Part shown: positions 46,554 through 58,625 of the stretch, piece after piece
Layout: every line of letters begins with the position of its first letter
Numbering within the stretch: position 1 is the first letter of the stretch
NCBI GenBank assembly: GCA_963691655.1
Contig: OY829326.1
Coordinates: 78,919,235-78,983,234, forward strand
Direction of reading: 5' to 3'
From: Toxonevra muliebris
Lineage: Eukaryota > Arthropoda > Insecta > Diptera > Pallopteridae
DNA: 64,000 nucleotides
Translations under genes and position numbers: made by a program
Notes under the pieces: model-generated
Database searches by the model: none
Seen by the model: the letters and a program-made list of their open reading frames with translations, nothing else
What the model was told of the DNA's origin: nothing

Positions 46554-47543
46554 TAGTTGAAATTTAGAAAAAGCGAATTACCGATAACATTTGGAAATTT
46601 ATAACTCTTGTTAAAAAAAAAAAACAAAGCGCTGGAAAACTTATCATATTTACTTAGGAGCTTTCATGCTAAAAATACTTTTGCTTTTTTGTAAAAGACG
46701 CATGCATATAATTCCCATTAACTAGAGTTGCCATTGTTTGTATGATAATTTAATGTAACTGGAACTGATTGTTTCTTTGGTACCTTCTGGTGAGTAACTC
46801 CTCAAAGATATTTTAAATAACTTTTTGCTATTGTTCAGCGAGCATTCAAGACTTATGAGGTAGGCTACTTACTTACTGTTTGGTAGCTCCTCAAGATAGA
46901 TGAAAAAGTGTTTTCTAATATTGCTAAAAAAAATACCTTAATGACAATTCCTGAGCTGGTTTTCCTGAGATATATGATCTCTCTCATATCTTTTCATGAT
47001 TCAGATGCATATCATGAGAAAATTTAACATAAACTGTTATTTCTGATGGCTTTGATCCTGCTTATAATAATGAGCGGCAATGCTTAACTTTGCTTGACGG
47101 CAGCTCCAACAGCAACCAGGTTCCGAGCATATGCTGTAGCTTTTCTAGAAAGGGAGGACAATCACTCAAGCATTTAATTTTTTCATCTCTGCTTGAAAAA
47201 TAATAAAACAAAAGAAATTTTTTTAATCTATGGAATGAAAAAATGAAATCAGGCAAAAATAGATAAATAAGTAGCAAGGAGTCTTTGCCTATCTTTCAAG
47301 GCTGAGGCAGATTAAACTTTGTTTAGTCAACTTTAAGAAGATTCTGTATTCTGTATTATAAACAGAAATAGTTTTGTGTTTCGATTGAGTATATGAGGTT
47401 CAGAGAACACATTTGAAAAATCGGCATTATGACAAAATCAATATGAGGGTTTTGTAATGAGATAGAAGAATCATCAGGATATTGTAGGACACTGATCGAA
47501 TAGAGAAGAAAAATCCTGGAAACATACCAAATTCATTGATTGT
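46554..47543. other. No recognised gene
   Basis: AT-rich; no frame with support. A TAGGCTACTTACTTACTG region near 46862 and a GGTAGCTCCTCAAGATAG segment at 46881 are unassigned. Confidence 0.35.
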
Positions 47544-47640
47544 GAAATCATTATCTTCACCGATGGTTAAAAAATGGAAATGGGAACTGAAGCTAGACTC
47601 TACTCGGAAATACTCAACAGTTAGGAGTCTTCCGAAAAGA
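47544..47640 (+). pseudogene. RNase H fragment of a non-LTR retrotransposon
   Basis: Plus-strand reading EIIFTDG, then KMEMGTEARLYSEILN, matches the start of the RNase H domain of jockey/R1-type elements (IYTDGSKM...GAG), including its first catalytic Asp. A TAA lies where Ser is usual. The following 100 bp lack further recognisable blocks. Confidence 0.65.
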
Positions 47641-50600
47641 AAAATCCCAGCGATCTTCTGCCGTCCGATGTCACCAAAACTTTACGTTTCAAGTCCCATC
47701 TACCACCAATGACCCTTTTGGAGGAATAGAACGTGACTGGGGCTTCGTTCACCCGGTTTTGGATGGCTCCTTGTTTAGCATTAGGCCTAAGTATTAGGCT
47801 TGGTTATGTTTTTTTGTGAAGAGGACTAATTCCGTTTTTTACGGATTGATGCTTAGGCCATATCTGTTGCACTAGTTAGCTAATATAGAGAGAAGTTTAG
47901 CAATGTATTGTTATATTCAAAATATAGTGCTCCTCTTCTTCTTTTCCCGCAAAAACCAATAAATTAAAGTTCAATTTTTCATATGGTAACTCTTTTTATG
48001 TACGTTATTAAATATGTACTTGTTTTTGGAAACCACTTTTTATTAAGGTTTTAAATGTTAGTTCCATACGCCTCTTCTCATCTATAACTTTAAGTAATAT
48101 TGTTGGTTGTTGCTTTTGTGTCACCATAATTTCTAATTTACATACTCGTTCATACACTCACATAATTGCGTAATCATACTTATGTTTTTCTTGTTGAGAT
48201 CACAACCTCCAACTTCACCAGACTTCTGCAGTGGAATCGAATAGATGACTCTTTAATAATTCAATTCCTGTTAAGTAATTTCAATTAGATGTGCGCGCGC
48301 GAACTTAACCGCTCCAATGCACAGAAGATACAGGCGCTTAGATGCTCATAAGTTAGAAGTAATTTATATTTCTCGGCTGGGCAGAGCTTGTACATAGCTG
48401 ATATGCTGTTAGTGCAAGGAAGTTACTACGCATACAACGAGTATTCATGATTTTGAATAATGTAAGCTCAGTTGTAGCTCCAGGGGAATTTTCCATTTCG
48501 AAAGAAACGTTAATGGCGCGTTGGAAAGAAACGATGAGAGAAAAGTAGTAGAAATACTAAATAAAATTTAAGGTATATGGTGATGAAGAAAAAAGGCGGG
48601 AAGGCGAATAGTTTTTGTAATAATTAATATTTGTAATAAATGGCGAATAACTAAATAACTTCTGGCATAGAAATAAATAGATATAAAGTTGTTCGGTATA
48701 TTTTTGTCAAACCTTATACAACAAAAATTTCTTTGTGAACAGGGGTGGAAATAAAGAGATTGAGCACAAAATTTTCTAAAGTTTCAATTAGGTTCATATC
48801 GATATTTTGGGCCTTGGAACTCTTCGTTTAAAAACTGAGCAAAAATAGATTTGATTTTCTCGTAATAACGTCGGCGTTATTTCGTTCGTTGTGTGATATT
48901 TGGTAGGTTGCATTTTTTTTCTCAGTAAACATTTGCTGTATTAAACGGTAAAATATACCCAGCGTCATATTTTCGAATCTATCCGCGTTGAATATTGTTA
49001 GCTAGAATCAATGTCCATATTCAATATCCATACAAAAACGACTTTATTAAGCAAGCCCAACATAATCGAGGACCCTTCTTTTTTGGTATGCTAAATGTGC
49101 GCCCATGTGAACGCATAAATGTCGCATCGCACAGTGAAAGCTTAATTAACCGTTCTCCTTGTTGCAACAACAGCTAGTGATGCCGTTCAAACAGGACAGT
49201 GACACAACAGCAAATAGCATTTACACCTTCTCCTTTCTTCTTCCTCCATTTGCTTGTCCTTGCTTCAGCATGCATATAAATCTATTAGAGTTGTAACGAA
49301 TGTAGAAAGCGAATGGGAAAATGTTTTTGATTAGCGAAAATTATCAATATTTAGGTACAGATAAGAAATTTCCACAAGTGCGCGTTGAACGACAAAAACT
49401 GCTTACGGCTTTTTGATTTCTTCGGTGCTACATAAAAATTGAGACCGAATTGAAGCGATTATGTCGCTTTCGTGCATACATATATATGAATATTCGTTAC
49501 CACCCTCAAATACGTGTTTACAAGTGTTTGTTGCTGTGATTTTGCATGTCGCTGCAACGCTAATTGTCAACTGGTTCTAATTCTGGTTGCGTGTTGCAGA
49601 TATTACTGATCATCATCATCACCGCTGCGTGGTTGTCGTTGTCGTCATCATCGTCGTTGTCATCTACCACGTTCTTGTTACTTTTGCCTGCTTTGTTTTA
49701 GCTTTACGGCAAACTTATCGAAAAAATGCGTCTCTTCTATGTTTACGTTATAGAAGTACATAGTTATAGATAAGCAAGTAGGTAGGGCTGGCGGGCGGAC
49801 GAGCGACTGTAAAATTATTTGCCACCGACGATTAGACCATTGCCAATGCCAATCTGTGGTTTTTAGTTTCTGGTTTATTTGCCTGTTAGCTTCAACAGTT
49901 TTTGATAGCGGATGCGTAAACGCATTTTGCGGAAAATGCCGTTAGGGACACTCAATTGCAAAGCAAAGTGCCTCTTCCACAAGAAAATGCATTCTATAAT
50001 GAATAAATATGTGTGTATGTATGTGCGTACGTGCAACACAAATAGTCACAAAGGGAACTTGTTCGTTGAGGTGTGCAACCAAATGTTTATGTGGTTTTTG
50101 GTTGATAAGTTGCAACCAGTTTGTCGTCATAACTACTGCACTGGGAAAAAATATTGTTATACCTTAAAATTTAACAAATAGAGTTCGGTAAAGATTATTG
50201 CACTTGAAACAACTATATGATTTTAATACAAATACAATATAATGTTTTGAAGCAATATTTTCACAACAGCTGTTGATCTCTCTCAATTATAAATTGAACG
50301 ATGGTTCATTTACTTTAAAGCGGTATCGGAATGAATCAATTCCTGCTAAGAGATAAAGCAATAGCAATATATAAAAGTTAAAATTAAAGCCAAAATCATA
50401 TATTAGCCACAACAATTTAATCTCGTCGCAAATTTGGTCGTGTCAGCAGACAAAAATTAAAGTTCATAATCTGAGATAAATTATTTACACATCGACCTAC
50501 TGCAAACTAAACTACCCAACCGATTGGAAATAATTTTGAAAATATTTGTTAGTGATTTGGTTATCTTTAACCCTCTAATTCCCACATTTTAGATTGATTA

Positions 50601-52313
50601 AAAAAATAAGAATCGATTAATATTAGTGTAAAGAGCATAAATCTAATTTCAAAATCATAAAAAATTTATGTGATTAGTTTTATGAAGTGATAAAGGTTGA
50701 ATGCCCAAAAGTATTTGCTGTTGAATTAGCTTTTTATCAATTTGTTTTAAATAATTAAGTATTTTACATAAAAACTTAAAATTTCTAGCTACTCACAGCT
50801 AGTTCTTTATCTGGCTAGTATGACGGGAAGTAATTCTTTATTTTTGTTATTCTTAACTCAAATTCGTAAATTCAATCAAAATAATTACCGATTAATTTTT
50901 TAAAATCTTGGGAAATCCCCTAAACGATAGGATTGAATGCAGTAACAGAAAACAGTTATGGTGGCAATTACACCCGTTTTGATGAAGGTTGTCTAGAGGT
51001 ACGCCTGGGAACTAGGTCAATGATATCCGAACAAAGATAAAATGAGTTAAAAAAATATATATAACGTACGATTTAGAATTATTTTTTTTTATTAAAAAAC
51101 TTAAAATATACAAAAAAAAAGTTCCGATTCCGTTGCGGTTTGATTTGTGGACTTTTTTTTAGCATTTTCTCATTGACTTTTGAATTTCAGTTGTATCGAT
51201 GGTTTCGACTCCTTTTTAATTTTTAAATAAAAGAATCTACATTTGTTTTAATCAATATTCATTGGGGTGGCCCTTAGCTATAGGTAATTTTTCAAAAGTA
51301 AAAATGTTGCTACTCCCTTGGACTAATCTGGTTCCAATCAAGAAAAAACCGGGCTGTTCAAAACTTCAGCTCTATCGGACAACTTCTAGGTGACCCTCAA
51401 ACGCCTTGAAGTTGAAACATAGTATACGCAACTATTAACTCCGTACAAAAGCGGTATAGTCTTTCCTATCTTAACCATTTTGTTGTTTCTTCTTAGAGAA
51501 ACATCCAGGAAATTGTGTGAAAACCTGAAATAAAGTAATTATTAAATTATTTTGAGTTGTTTTTTAGTTTAAGCTCTGAAAATTCTTCAAACTCACTAAA
51601 TCTTTCCCAATAAAATATGGTGTAAGGATTTTCAAAACGCAACCATTTAATTCGTAGCTAGTTCACAGCCTTTCCCTGTTTGTTAAATGCTGTTTGGTAT
51701 ACCGTTGTTTTAGTTCCCGTTGTCATATTTTACCACGCATTTCGTCCTAAAACCATAAACTTCTTGATCAATGACTTATATAACTTTTGCACTTAACACT
51801 ATCGCTATTCCGTTCTAGCATTCAACATTCTCCTGCCATCTACCGGCAAGCAGATGAACCTAGACTTACAAAACTTTTGCACAAAACGGAATGTGGTTAG
51901 GGTTATTGCCTGGTGGTGAAAACCCGAATTATAAGAAATGACTTTCAGCACTTTTGCACGCAACGGCTCAAATAATAAACTGATGTGAATTTTTAAATAA
52001 TTTGTGGAACTATTGTATATCGTTTTAAGAATTCTTTAATTTGATGATAAAGTCGTTTGAAACAATAACAGCGTTTTATTCGCCACTTGCTTCTAGTTAT
52101 GTATAACTAGCAGCGATAATTGTATGCGAAAACAACCACAAAGCCGCAGAGATAACATGTATAATAATAGCACATAAAAATTCTTCTTCTTCTCCGAAAT
52201 TCGATTCTCTATGAAATTCCATTTTTGTCGTGTGTCCACCTAAATTTTAAATTTAAAATTTCAACGAAATTCACTCTCGTATATTCGCACTATAAGAAAG
52301 AATTTAGTAGTGA
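47641..52313. other. Non-coding stretch with a CTG/TTG-type triplet island
   Basis: 49490-50130 is less AT-rich, with TCATCATCATCACCGCTGCG and GTCGTTGTCGTCATCATCGTCGTTGTC tracts. A palindromic AATAACGTCGGCGTTATT occurs at 48864-48881. No gene has support; the remainder is plain AT-rich DNA. Confidence 0.4.
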
Positions 52314-52316
52314 CTA

Positions 52317-52735
52317 TTTTTTTCGGTCCTCGGCAACGATTTGTGAAAAAAATTGTTTCTCATCTTCATTTTTTGTGAAAATGTTTTTGTATTCCTGAAT
52401 GAGTTTCAAATTTTTTTCTGCAACGTCATCGACAACAACGTTCTTCTCAAGTTTTTCTATTTCTTTTTTGTAACCTGGATCATCTTTCCATGTTGAAAGT
52501 TCTTTGTTGAAGAAATCGGTGCTGGTACAAAATTTCGCAAAGCAAATTTTTGTACCAGGAGTTACAAAACACAAAAACTCGATGTTTATAAACGAAGAAA
52601 AATGATTTTTTGTAGCCTGCTTCCAGTATAATTTAAACTTTATTTGTCTTAACCGCTGTTGCAATACTTTCATCAAATAATGATAGAGCCTGAGTTCGGG
52701 GAGCTAAGTATTCAAGGTGGGTGACAAATTTGTCC
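52317..52735 (-). pseudogene. C-terminal part of an unnamed repeat-associated arthropod protein
   Basis: Minus-strand from 52735: THLEYLAPRTQALSLFDESI, a frameshift near 52640, then FVTPGTKICFAKFCTSTDFF, LSTWKDDPGYKKEIEKLEKN, VAEKNLKLIQEYKNIFTKNE and KQFFSQIVAEDRKK before a stop at 52314-52316. The order LxxLxPRxxALxLFDE ... STDFF ... WxxDxxY ... AExxxxLIxEYNxxxTxxExxKQFxxQ is one I associate with abundant, uncharacterised insect repeat proteins. I cannot name the family or its activity. Codon use is less AT-rich than its flanks. It is 5'-truncated and frameshifted. Confidence 0.5.
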
Positions 52736-55700
52736 GCAGCACCTTTCTGATTTCTCGGTCAATATCCTGATTATTTAGTTGCTTTCATTCCATCTGAGGA
52801 CAGAAACAAAGCTCGAACGTAGACACGGGCAAGAAAAATTCCAATTATTTTTAAGAGTTCTTCCCCTTATGAGATAACTGAAACTGGTCTTGAGAAAGGT
52901 ATATCTTGAATGCATAAATCATGGTTAACTCTAACAGTTTGGCAAATCATCTCAGTGCTGTTTCTTCATAGAAAGGTGTTGCTCAAGAAATCCAAGAACA
53001 AAAAATTGATTTATCAGAAAAAATGACTTTCCGGGCGACAATGTACAACTTCATGGTCGATGAGGGCCGCCTCGCAGTTGTCCGATTGAGCTCAAATTTT
53101 GCACAGATTGTTTCTTTATAGATTGAAACATGATAGGGGTCTGGGAGCTAAACTTTTAGAAAGTTGAAATATAAGCGCCACCCTAAGTTCATTGATTTAG
53201 ACTTTTCTCTTTAGATTATACCAAAAATTTTGATTGCACTCAACTCAGGGACATTTGACGGGTTAAAGTTCTTCGGCACATATCTTTTGAAACTACTGGA
53301 TCGCTGGTTCCACGTTCGCTAATGACCAATCACAATAAAACTTTTTCAGAGAACTTATAGATATATTGGTTTTTGTCTGGTGCTTTCACATTGGAAGACT
53401 TAAAGTAATATGTCGATTACCATTCACTGCCTTCAATGGTAAAGGATGACTTATCATCCATCACGCAAATGTACGAAAAACTGGGTACAAAATACATTTT
53501 TGAAAAGTTACCCAAATTGATTTTGATGATTTGTAATTATTTTTCAGTAGATTTTGGAACTCATTTTTTTACTTTTTGTTAAATGTCCAATAATGCCAAA
53601 CACTTTTTAATAGTATTTTTAGAATTTTCGTATTCCTTACAAACTGTCTATAAGATTTTGCATTTAATACCACAGAAAATTAAACACGATTTAAATTACA
53701 ATCGACAATTAACTTAAATTCCGTTTGGTTTCTTGATTTAAAATCGGTTACTGGAACTGCTAAGATCACTTGTGAAGCTTTCAGTTATACGCAAGAACTT
53801 TTAAAACTATCAACGCGCTTTTCTCAAAACTGGTAGTCACCTAGATTTCTCAAAAACGGCTCAACCGATCAGTCTTTTACACAAGCTTTATCGGATTTGT
53901 TTTTCCGATAAATATTTATCATTTTATAAACAATTTAAGGCATTAACTAAATCTTTTTGGTTTTTTCATTTTAGATGAAATGCATAAAAAAGAAATGCAA
54001 AATTATTAGATTACTAAATTGAGAGGAGCATTGCCCTTCGGCACATGTTTTGGGAATTTTTCGTTTGTGTTTTGGTGATCTTGCATTTGTGCTCTGGGTT
54101 AAATTAAAGAAGACTTGACTCCGAACTCGTCAGAAAACCTGGTGCGGGTTTAGGTTCAAAAGGAGGTGGGTTCGGGACCAAGGTTCGGTTCGAAAGCTTA
54201 CTTTGCATATGGTTTATTACTCATCGAAATTCAACTTTTTTTAATGGCTATTTTTACACCATGCTTTTTTTTTGTTTTGAAACCCTTATTTCTGAAATTT
54301 GGTTATTTTACTAAAAGTTTTTCTATTTTTATCCGCAGCTTGATATGCGAGACCAAGATTCCGTTTTATGAAAATATTTTACATCGTGCATCGAATTTAC
54401 TTGTATTGTATCGATTTGGCCCAACTTTCAAAATCTTGCTTCACCTTTAAAGTATCAAAGGATGAGATTCTGATGGAAGAAACAGAAACTCCCTTTATAA
54501 ACATGAACATCTCTTAAGCAATTGAAGAAAGTTCAGCATTTTATCACGAAAATTTAATGAAGCTTGGTTTAATTCGGTTCGCTAACAAAAATAACAAATT
54601 CTAATGGCACCCAAAATTTTTAGCGTGTATTATTAGTACACACTTTATATTGCCTGTTCATTTGAAAAATATATGCATAAAATCTAGAAATAATAAGGCA
54701 GCAATGGTGAAGAGGGCGTGGATGTGGACATTATAAAAGTCAATCTTGTATTCAATTTTATTTTTTTTTTTTATTTGAACTTCTAATATATTATAATGGA
54801 AATTTGTATTTCATTTTTTAATTATTTTGTTGTCGTTGTATCTATGAACGCAAACTTCTAAAGTGGCAAAATTAAAGTGTTTTGTTTAGATTGAATGTAA
54901 ATACGCGAACTTATGTTACCGATTCATTCCAGCCAAATTCTCATATATATTTTAAGTATTCTATATCTGATTTTGATATTTGATTTTTGCTGGATGCATA
55001 TACGTAAAATATATTAAATGTACATATTGTAATTGATTAATTTTTATCTAATTAATAGATATATTATTATAATGAAATCCTTATTTATAGATGTGCATTC
55101 GGATGTCTCAAATTTATTGTTTATATCGACTATAAAATAGAATGGTTTTACATGAAATTCTAAGGAACCATGCGAAGGAAATATGTATATCTTTAAGTTC
55201 AAGTTTGAGCAGTTGCCAAGTTAAAATTAACCCATATCGTCCCAACGTTCGATTAATTGAACAGCAATTTTGGAAATTCGTCAAAAATACCTTTATAAAT
55301 TTTTCCCAAAAGAGCGGATTTTGTGAACCTAAAAACTAAGAAAACAGCAAAATAAAATTGCAAAAAGGCGCTAAAAAATTGGAAGTCAGTTTTAATTTAA
55401 AATTTTTTATTGTTTAAAAACTAAGTTTTACATCTCTCGATATCTAGAAATTTGTATTTAATTAGGTATTTAACATTTATTTAAAGAAAATATTAATTTA
55501 TTTAGTAAAATACATTAAAATAAAAATTTTAATTTTTAAACCAAAAAAAATTGGAGTTTAAGTAAAGCAAGGAAGTTGAATTTTTTTATGTGTGGTGTGG
55601 CTTCAGTTAAAAAAGTCAATTAAACTTGCAAAATTTTAACAGCCAAAATATAGCTACTTCCGCATGGAACCAATTGGCCAAAGACTTTTATGATATCCAG

Positions 55701-56209
55701 CTTTGTCGATGGTTTCATCAATAAAAACGAAAATAGTTTTTTACCAAATTCGCACCGGAATTATACAAGATTTTTGCGTTCTGTGGACTCAGAGAAGATA
55801 TGGAATTTTGGGGTGAGTAGCTTTTTGAACTGTTTGTCACTGGTCAGCATCATTTTGCCAAGGTCGCAGTAAAAAACATTTTTTTCTGTTCGCGACATAA
55901 GAAGTTATTTACATTTACAAGTTCTTTTTTAAATCTTTGATTTGATTTTATTTCGATTTTCACTTTTTCTAGGCGATCCTGATAGAACAAAATACGCTCT
56001 TTTTGATAAAAAAGCCACGGATTTCTAGATTTATTAAAACGATTGCCTTAGCAATATCGACTTGTTTACTTTAACAAGAGCTGCAGAGAGCTTTGAAGAG
56101 CTGCAACTCCTATAATGTAGACAGACTATTACCTTTAAAATAACACCAATTTTGTCCAAATCTGTGACACAAATTTTTTTGATTTGTGTCCACTTTCGAA
56201 GCACTGTGT
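52736..56209. other. No supported gene
   Basis: 53030-53180 (GGTCGATGAGGGCCGCCTCGC, TTGAGCTCAAATTTTGCACAG) is GC-richer and likely part of another mobile element. 54140-54190 has GGTTCGG-type short repeats. 56125-56200 resembles 21110-21170 (ATTACCTTTAAAAT.ACA and TTTTTTTGATTTKTGTCCACT), a dispersed repeat. Confidence 0.35.
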
Positions 56210-56390
56210 GGCGGTGTGGCAATTTTTTATGGGCCTGGTGGTTTTGCCATTACCAACCAAGGCGTGTACTTGCACACTTTCTTATAAATCTCATACATTT
56301 CATATTGATAGTGAATATAAGAAGATTATGTGAATTAACCAATAGACAAAGATGAAAGTCTAGTGCACAACACACGAGACTATCGAATCA
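56210..56390 (-). mobile_element. tRNA-derived SINE, copy 3, partial and decayed
   Basis: Shares with copies 1 and 2 the segments GCGGTGTGGCAA, TGGTGGTTTTGCCATTACCAACCAA and CATATTGATAGTGAATATAAGAA. The head region survives as GATGAAAGTCTAGTGCAC near 56350, but the box B region is deleted and no target duplication is visible. It is the oldest copy by divergence. Confidence 0.78.
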
Positions 56391-58520
56391 TTTGCTGTGA
56401 CACTGTACAACGCCTAGTTATGAGTATTAAAGACAGACAATAGCTTCTATTTTCAACATATTTCTCCTTTAAATCCATTATAGGGAGCGCAGAGGGTAAT
56501 AAAATATCCAAATTTGTATTGATTTACAAAAAAAATAAAAGGAAACCACTTTAATTGATAGCAAAACTAATTTTTGTGCGTTCACGTTCAAACACACCCC
56601 ACTCCATCAAATGTAAAAACAATAAATGCTTCAAGTTTGTAAACTTTTACGACCTTCTAAAAGGTCAAAAACAGACATCAACAACTACAACAATATTTAA
56701 CATTAATGCATCATCGCAATTACAATAGCAACAGCATCATTCGTCATCATTTTTCAACAATATTTTGAACATTCAATTACTTACTTCAAGAACAAAAACA
56801 AAAAAATTTTATCAAAGAAAAGAGAAGCGTGCTCAAGAAAATTAAAAACACTTATACATTCCAAGCTCATCACACATACAATTACAGGTAACATCATGCA
56901 TCATTCACTGTATGATGAAGCAGTTAACGGTTGGAAATTAAAAAGAAAAAAGGTGGGCATGGACACAAATCAAAGTGTGTTCAAGTAGTTTAAAAAAAAA
57001 AAATAAATAAAAAAAAAACTATTACCAATGAATACAAAATATTTTCAATCAAAAATGCATTTATTTCATTTACCGTCTTCTTTAGTTTTTTCTTTTACAA
57101 AAATTAATTCATTAGCGTGTTTAAAAGCGAGCAGTCAACAGCTTGTTGTTTTTATTATTTTGGCTTTTCAAGATTTTCTTTTTAATTTTTTGTTAAATAT
57201 TTTCTATGCACGCGTGTCTGAAGGAATCTAAAGAAAAAACACCAAACATATGTTTAAAAATTGGGTCAAATTACATTTGTAATTTACAAAGAAGCTTATT
57301 TGTATTCCTCTGCTAGCTTGGAAACTATTTACGATTTTCTTAAGTGCATCTTAATTGAATTTGGTATCTCACTTTTAGTTGTTCGAAAATTTTATTGTTG
57401 TTGTTGATTATAGATGTTGTAGATGTTGAGGCTGTGGCTGTTGTGGTAGTTTATGACCATGCAATCTTTTAGATTTTTACAATTTATAATTGTATGTAAA
57501 CAACATTTTTGTGTTTTTTTTTTTTTTTTTGATAATGAATAATTGCAATTTAACTCCAAGTGATTGTGGGGAATTCAGTTGGAAAAAAATTTTATTTAAA
57601 GACAAAATTCAATAGACATGTTTTACATCGTTTTTTTTCTGATCTTTCACTAACAATTGATGAAGCAATTAAAATAAAACTTGTTTACATATTCTTTATA
57701 GCAGACGAGTATATTCGAAAGTTAAAATAAAAAGATTTGATTTGCATTAAGACACTTAAGAAACTCAATGCCTAAAAAGTTTGCAGCCTAAATCCTTTGT
57801 TTGCCTCACTTATGCTTTGGAAAGCAGTAAGCTTTTAAATAGTAAAATTATGAACTCTTTCTTACCCAATGTTGTGAATATACAACATTCACTTTAATAT
57901 GGCATAAAATAGGGGTTTAACAAATTTCACTAATAATAATATATGCATTCAGTTCTGTTATGTATTCTACACGTTCGCTGATTGCCGAACATTTGAAATT
58001 TTTGCTTATGTAATTTGTTTTTAATGTTTTTTCTTTGAAGTCCAGCAAAAAACCTAAGTGCAAATTTTTGTAGTATAAAAATGAGTTTAATTATTACTAA
58101 TTTCTTTATCAGATATGTTTATAAACGATAGGAGAATATGAAAATTGGAGAAAAAGAGTTATCCAGTGGTTGTATACAGCTTCATAGCTATGTTTTTTAA
58201 CCTTTAATAAAGGACAAATAAATCAATGCAGAAGCAAGAAATTTAGTATAATGATTGTTGTAGACCTAAGTAACCGTAAAAAAATAGTTTTCATCAAGCC
58301 CCATTAAAATTCGGGAGTCAAAGGGTTAAGAGTAAACATTAATTGAAAGATGTCAAGCTGCAAAAATATGAGTTGAGAGATTATTGTAACTGTAATAGAT
58401 TAACAGCATATAATGACATTTAAGTTAGGAATGTGTTACTATTTAACCCATCAGTTCCGAGAGCTGTATAAGAATGCAATCAATTGAGGGTATAAAAGTC
58501 ACAAATGAATTTGGTATATG
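56391..58520. other. Non-coding; triplet and homopolymer tracts
   Basis: 56690-57530 contains ATCATCGCAATTACAATAGC, TTGTTGTTGTTGATTATAG and GTAGATGTTGAGGCTGTGGC tracts, plus long T runs (57517-57530). No gene is seen. Confidence 0.4.
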
Positions 58521-58625
58521 GAGTCATTTGAAGTCACTTGGAATCAATTGGGATTTGAAATCAATTGGAGTCACTGAAAGTCAGTACGAGTCAATTGAAG
58601 TCACTTGGAATCAATTGGGATTTTA
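58521..58625. repeat. Short tandem repeat around AGTCACTTGGAATCAATTGG
   Basis: GAAGTCACTTGGAATCAATTGGGATTT occurs twice (58530 and 58597), linked by related GAAATCAATTGGAGTCA and GAGTCAATT units. The basic motif is about 9-10 bp, RAATCAATTG or RAGTCAMTTG. Confidence 0.75.

Noticed and set aside
53022..53180. Possible coding block with higher GC
   Set aside because: No frame longer than about 40 codons or motif on either strand; likely mobile-element debris but not assignable.
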